A stretch of DNA of 64,000 nucleotides from Dactylellina haptotyla (taxonomy: Eukaryota; Ascomycota; Orbiliomycetes; Orbiliales; Orbiliaceae). Under the pieces are notes generated by a model that was not told the DNA's origin, made no database searches, and saw nothing but the letters and a program-made list of their open reading frames with translations. A program made the position numbers and the translations under genes. How positions within the stretch are numbered: the stretch's first letter is position 1; each line of letters starts with the position of its first letter. The DNA lies in the NCBI GenBank assembly GCA_031310005.1, contig CM062383.1, forward strand, positions 1-64,000. Reading direction: 5' to 3'. Shown here piece by piece: positions 59,951 through 64,000 of the stretch.

Positions 59951-62900
59951 TTATAATGTTTAAAGTATTGTTAAATTCCACCAATAATATTTATAGTGAT
60001 AGTGGTAATATTATTTATATATATAATTATAGGTAATAAAAAAAGGGATATTTTTGGTTTTATCTTTATAAATATTATTAATAAAAAATTTTTTAACTAA
60101 ATCCCTTCATCTTTAACATGGTTAAAAATAATAACTTTTGTTTTAGTGGAAGATTTTATAATTATTTTTTGTAGCTTATTACTTTAAACTAATGTATTAT
60201 TTTTTAATAAAAATATATAATTAGAAATTAATTTTTGTATAATATCTTCTAGTTTATAGGTTTATATCTAATTGGTATTACTGTATGCTTTAAGATTTAA
60301 TAAGAGCTATTCTTTTATAATACTATTATGATTATAATGTAAAATCTGTTTATACGTACCCCTCAAATACTAATATGCTTATATCATTATTTTCCAATAT
60401 TCTTTTATAAATATACTAGTATATTGGCCTAATTTTGCAACTATATAAATAAAATTTAGTTTACTATTTTACACTATATACATTAGAGATCCTAGTATAT
60501 TATAATACATATATATATTTTTTATATTTAATTTAAATTAGTTATCATTCTTAGAAAGTTATACCCCTGGGTCTATAGGAATATGTTTGGTCTTTTGATT
60601 TAATATATTGAAGCGTTTAAAAATCTCTTTATAATATTATTCTTAATTAATTTATAAAAATCTAATAATTTAGTTATACTGTATTTATAGTTTTAGGAAT
60701 TATTTTACTTTTTTTAAATTAGTAATTAGGTATTTTTTCATAAAAACTACTTTTATTTTTTAAATTATAGAGAGATTTGGTGATGCTATTTTAAAGTTAT
60801 CAATATACATAATAATTATTATATTTTTTAAAATATAGAGGTAGGTATTAGTAATACTTCTTTTTATATAAAATAGGAAATCTGTGCTTAATAGCATAGA
60901 ATTTAATTTTTTATTTTAGAGATAAGGTGTCTACTTTAGATTATATAAGAACTTAAATAATAATAATGCTTTTATTTTTTTTAATATTTTATAACCTTTA
61001 GGTAGCACAATTACTATTTTTTTTAATAACAATAGTATTGCATATAGAAAAATAGTTTTAATATTAAACTAATAAATGTGTAAATTTTGAATAATAACCA
61101 CTAATAGTAGTGTTTATATTATATATAAATTTACAATTAATATATATATCTCAATATAATGAACGCTATATCTCTACTTATAACCCTTAACAATTAATTT
61201 TGTTTTATATAAAATCCTAGAGTTTGTGTGCTTTTATGTGAATACCTATCTTGATTTTATAGGTTTAATAATTTTCAATACTGCTTTAAATTCAGTCCAA
61301 GTATTGTTTAAGGATAGTACTTTCAATTCTCTTTCTACAGCGGCAATTTACTGAATATGTTTATTTAAAGATATAGCCTTTTGATAAGATTGTAGTAAAT
61401 TAAAATTAATGGTAGTATTTTTTGTAGTTATTGATACAGTGGGCAATTCTTTTTTAAATAATAGAATACTTGTTGTTTGGTAGGTAATTATAGCGTAAAA
61501 TTTATGTACAGAGTTAATAATTGTAAATTTCTTACTATATCATAAAACACTTTGTTTGTTTACAAATCTAATAGCAGCTTACTCATTTTCTTCCTCTACA
61601 ACTTTATTTTGAGTAATTTAAGCAAACCTCTCTATAATTATAAAAAAGCTTAACTAATTTGGTATACCTTGTGCATTACCTACTAGTAATAAGAAATTAA
61701 TATAATTCTAGTCTTTATCATACAGCTGCCTTATACATAAGTTTTATACCATTTCAATATTTTTTGGATTTGATAGTACAAAAGTTAAAAATGCTGTGCC
61801 TATATAGGGTCTTTTTCAATAATTTTTATTAATAAAGTAGTTATCAAAATCTTCCCTTGCAGGGGTAGAGCTGTTAACAAAAATGGTATTTTTAATAATA
61901 GAGATGACCTGCTTAGATAGGTTCCAAACCCAATACTGCTTCATTGTAGCTATGTAATTTAAGAAGATTCCCTTCCACACTCTGTATGTATTGAACAGTT
62001 TTTTTTGCTATTTCTTTAGGATAGTAACGTAGATCAGGCACCTAAATGGGTGCATCCTGTTATAATTGATAGGCTGTTTATAAAATAATTTATATGGAGA
62101 CGTAGTGGCAACCTGCCCATTTGTTTGTGTATATAGTAACCTATTGCTTATTACACAGGCTGCTGATATCGCTTTTGGCCAGAAAACCTTTGGTAATCCC
62201 GCTTCAATCAATATGGTTATGGCCAGTTTATGAAGTATCCTTATTGCCTTTTTAGTAGTATTATTTTGTTTATGTGTGTATGGGGCGGATATCTCCATTT
62301 TAATCCCATATTTTTTATAGAATTTTTGTATATCAAGGCGCAGGAATTTCTTGGTATTATCCATCTGTATTCCTATAACTCTACTACCAGGACCCAACTT
62401 GCCCTCCATCATTATAACAAATTATATAAAGCACACATGGTATTTTAAATGTTTGTTAAAAAACCGTACCCATCTTATACAAATAGCTTTGTTTATAATT
62501 ATAAGCACATATTTAGTCTCTGTGTATAGTTTATTTGTAAGATCAACATGTTATTTATATAATAAAATGGTTTTGAATGGATCCATTACATCTATATATA
62601 TACACTCCAGCGGGCGTAGCTTTTTAGTGGAAACTAATTTATAATTATAATATATTATACTCTTGCCTAATACACATAACTTATATAGAGGGTTATACTT
62701 TCCCTAAAAAAGCATAGGAATTCTAACTTACTTTATAACTCTTTTCACTATCTTCCAACCTACATAGCCCAGCTTCCTATACCAACATAGTAAATTGGTG
62801 ATTTTAGTAAATAATTTATTTATAATTATATTATTTTGTATAATTATTATTGTAAACTTATTTATAAATATATTTTAATCCTCATTTGCTTCTAGCAGTA

Positions 62901-64000
62901 TAATACAACTATTAAACATATAAAAACCTATAATAAAATTAAATATAAATTTTAAAATTAGGAAATTATTTTTTTTAATAGTAGTTTATTTTGGTTTAAA
63001 GATTATTGAAATACCCCTTTTAATTAGTCTTCTAACAGAGTAGAGATTCAATACCATACTAGGCATATAAAATACATTGTGTACAATTAAATAACAAATG
63101 GAAATCTCAATTTTAATTTAGCCATATTCATAGACTAGTATAATTAAATCATTCCCCAACTTGATTTCTCTATTTCTATTAAATGAGAAGTAGTTATTAA
63201 GGATGAATAACATTATATTCTTAAAAATTTAATTGCTTACCCTAGAGTTTATATACTATTTATTATAAACGATAGGAAAATTCGTTTTTTTAATAATATT
63301 GGTTTTATATATATAAATTACATTACAATATAAAAAAACTACAATATAAATGGTAACAATGGTTTTTTTCTTCTTATTAGGATTAAAATAGGGATAAAAA
63401 TCCCAGCAGCGATCTTCTATATATTTGGTCTTATTGCAGTTACTACATAGGAGATAACTTCTTAATTTTTCATATTTATAAGGCAGTACAGAGTTACTAA
63501 TACCAGTGTTTGGTATAGTTTCGTTAAAATATATTTTCTTATTACTATTTTATATATTTTATATATTTTATATACTATTATTATCTCTATCATAGTTTAT
63601 TGTACGCTTTTACTTACATTTATTTTTATTTTTAAATGTGATAGTTGCCGCTATAATTATAGTTGGAATCTATGTATTTTTTGAAATTAATATCTTTTTT
63701 TTTGGTTTAACTATAACTCTATGGGAGTCAATTATGTTTTTTTTTATAAGAAGATTCTTTAATATAAAATTCTAGAAGTTTTTAATATTTTATTTAGTAT
63801 TTTTGGGTAATATAGTAACTATAAAAAATTATGTAAATGTTATAATTAGTTTATTTTTAGAAATATAAAAAAATTTTATAATAATATTAAGAAGTATAGT
63901 TTTATTAAAGGAATTTTTGGTAATAGTATGTTATTCTTTCTATATGTTTGTAAATTTTTTAAATAATTTTTGTATGGTTATGTAAAGATTATTATTTTTT
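59951..64000 (-). mobile_element. Ty1/Copia retrotransposon fossil, running past the window end
   Basis: On the reverse strand the parts occur in copia order from right to left. A gag zinc-knuckle trace lies near 63410-63460. The integrase core is at about 62008-62620, where a stretch of about 134 codons (62412-62008) is still open. The reverse transcriptase begins near 61300, with its YVDD-type site near 60800, and RNase H traces continue to about 60000. Integrase before reverse transcriptase identifies Ty1/copia. The boundaries are approximate; the 5' LTR would lie beyond 64000. The element is broken at many points with strong AT bias, consistent with old RIP damage, although the integrase part is better kept than the rest. 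Confidence 0.8.

Overview
The window is nuclear DNA of a filamentous ascomycete (Pezizomycotina). The evidence is: short introns (mostly about 50-90 nt) with GTAWGT-type donors, CTAAC-type branch sites and AG acceptors; a Zn2Cys6 transcription factor; a rhodopsin-like seven-helix membrane protein of the fungal type; a GPI-anchored yapsin-like protease; an IgE-binding-protein-like secreted protein; and a large AT-rich block of transposon remains of the kind left by repeat-induced point mutation (RIP). The class (perhaps Leotiomycetes) is only a guess.

Positions 1-55.5 kb form a normal-composition arm with genes on both strands, separated by unusually wide gaps (2-4 kb) in which I see no convincing genes. 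In order: Dap1/MAPR haem-binding protein (+); an IgE-binding-protein-like secreted protein with an in-frame TAG (+); a C-terminal piece of an RWD/Prp3_C-domain gene (-); a GH5 family 12-like steryl/ceramide glucosidase (+); an aldo/keto reductase (-); a second aldo/keto-reductase-fold protein that lacks the catalytic Lys and His and carries a long disordered tail (-); a zinc-independent MDR oxidoreductase (-); a TPR protein (+); a rhodopsin-domain membrane protein (+); an unknown ~709-codon protein with an in-frame TAG (+); ribosomal protein eL6 (+); Rad10/ERCC1 (+); a yapsin-like aspartic protease (-); an alpha/beta hydrolase with two frame breaks (+); a Zn2Cys6 transcription factor (-); and ribosomal protein eS30 (+).

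At 55.54 kb the eS30 gene runs, within about 40 bp of its stop codon, into a ~118-bp telomere-like tract of CCTAA/CCCTAA units. Right of the tract, composition falls abruptly to very AT-rich DNA that continues to the window end. This holds the 3' part of a Ty3/chromovirus fossil (+), a ~180-bp LTR-like block and a Ty1/copia fossil (-), all heavily decayed. The C-rich strand of the tract lies on the + strand, which is the orientation expected if the AT-rich block were the capped left end of a chromosome. The picture is a broken or truncated arm joined to another chromosome's telomere, or an assembly misjoin.

The genes look like scattered housekeeping and accessory functions; no biosynthetic cluster is apparent. 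Ribosomal protein genes eL6 and eS30 share an AGGGCTT-type repeated promoter motif about 220 bp before their start codons. Several host genes carry isolated lesions (two TAG codons, two to three small indels), which may be real decay or unpolished sequence. The exon structures given were worked out by hand from splice signals, phase and protein continuity.
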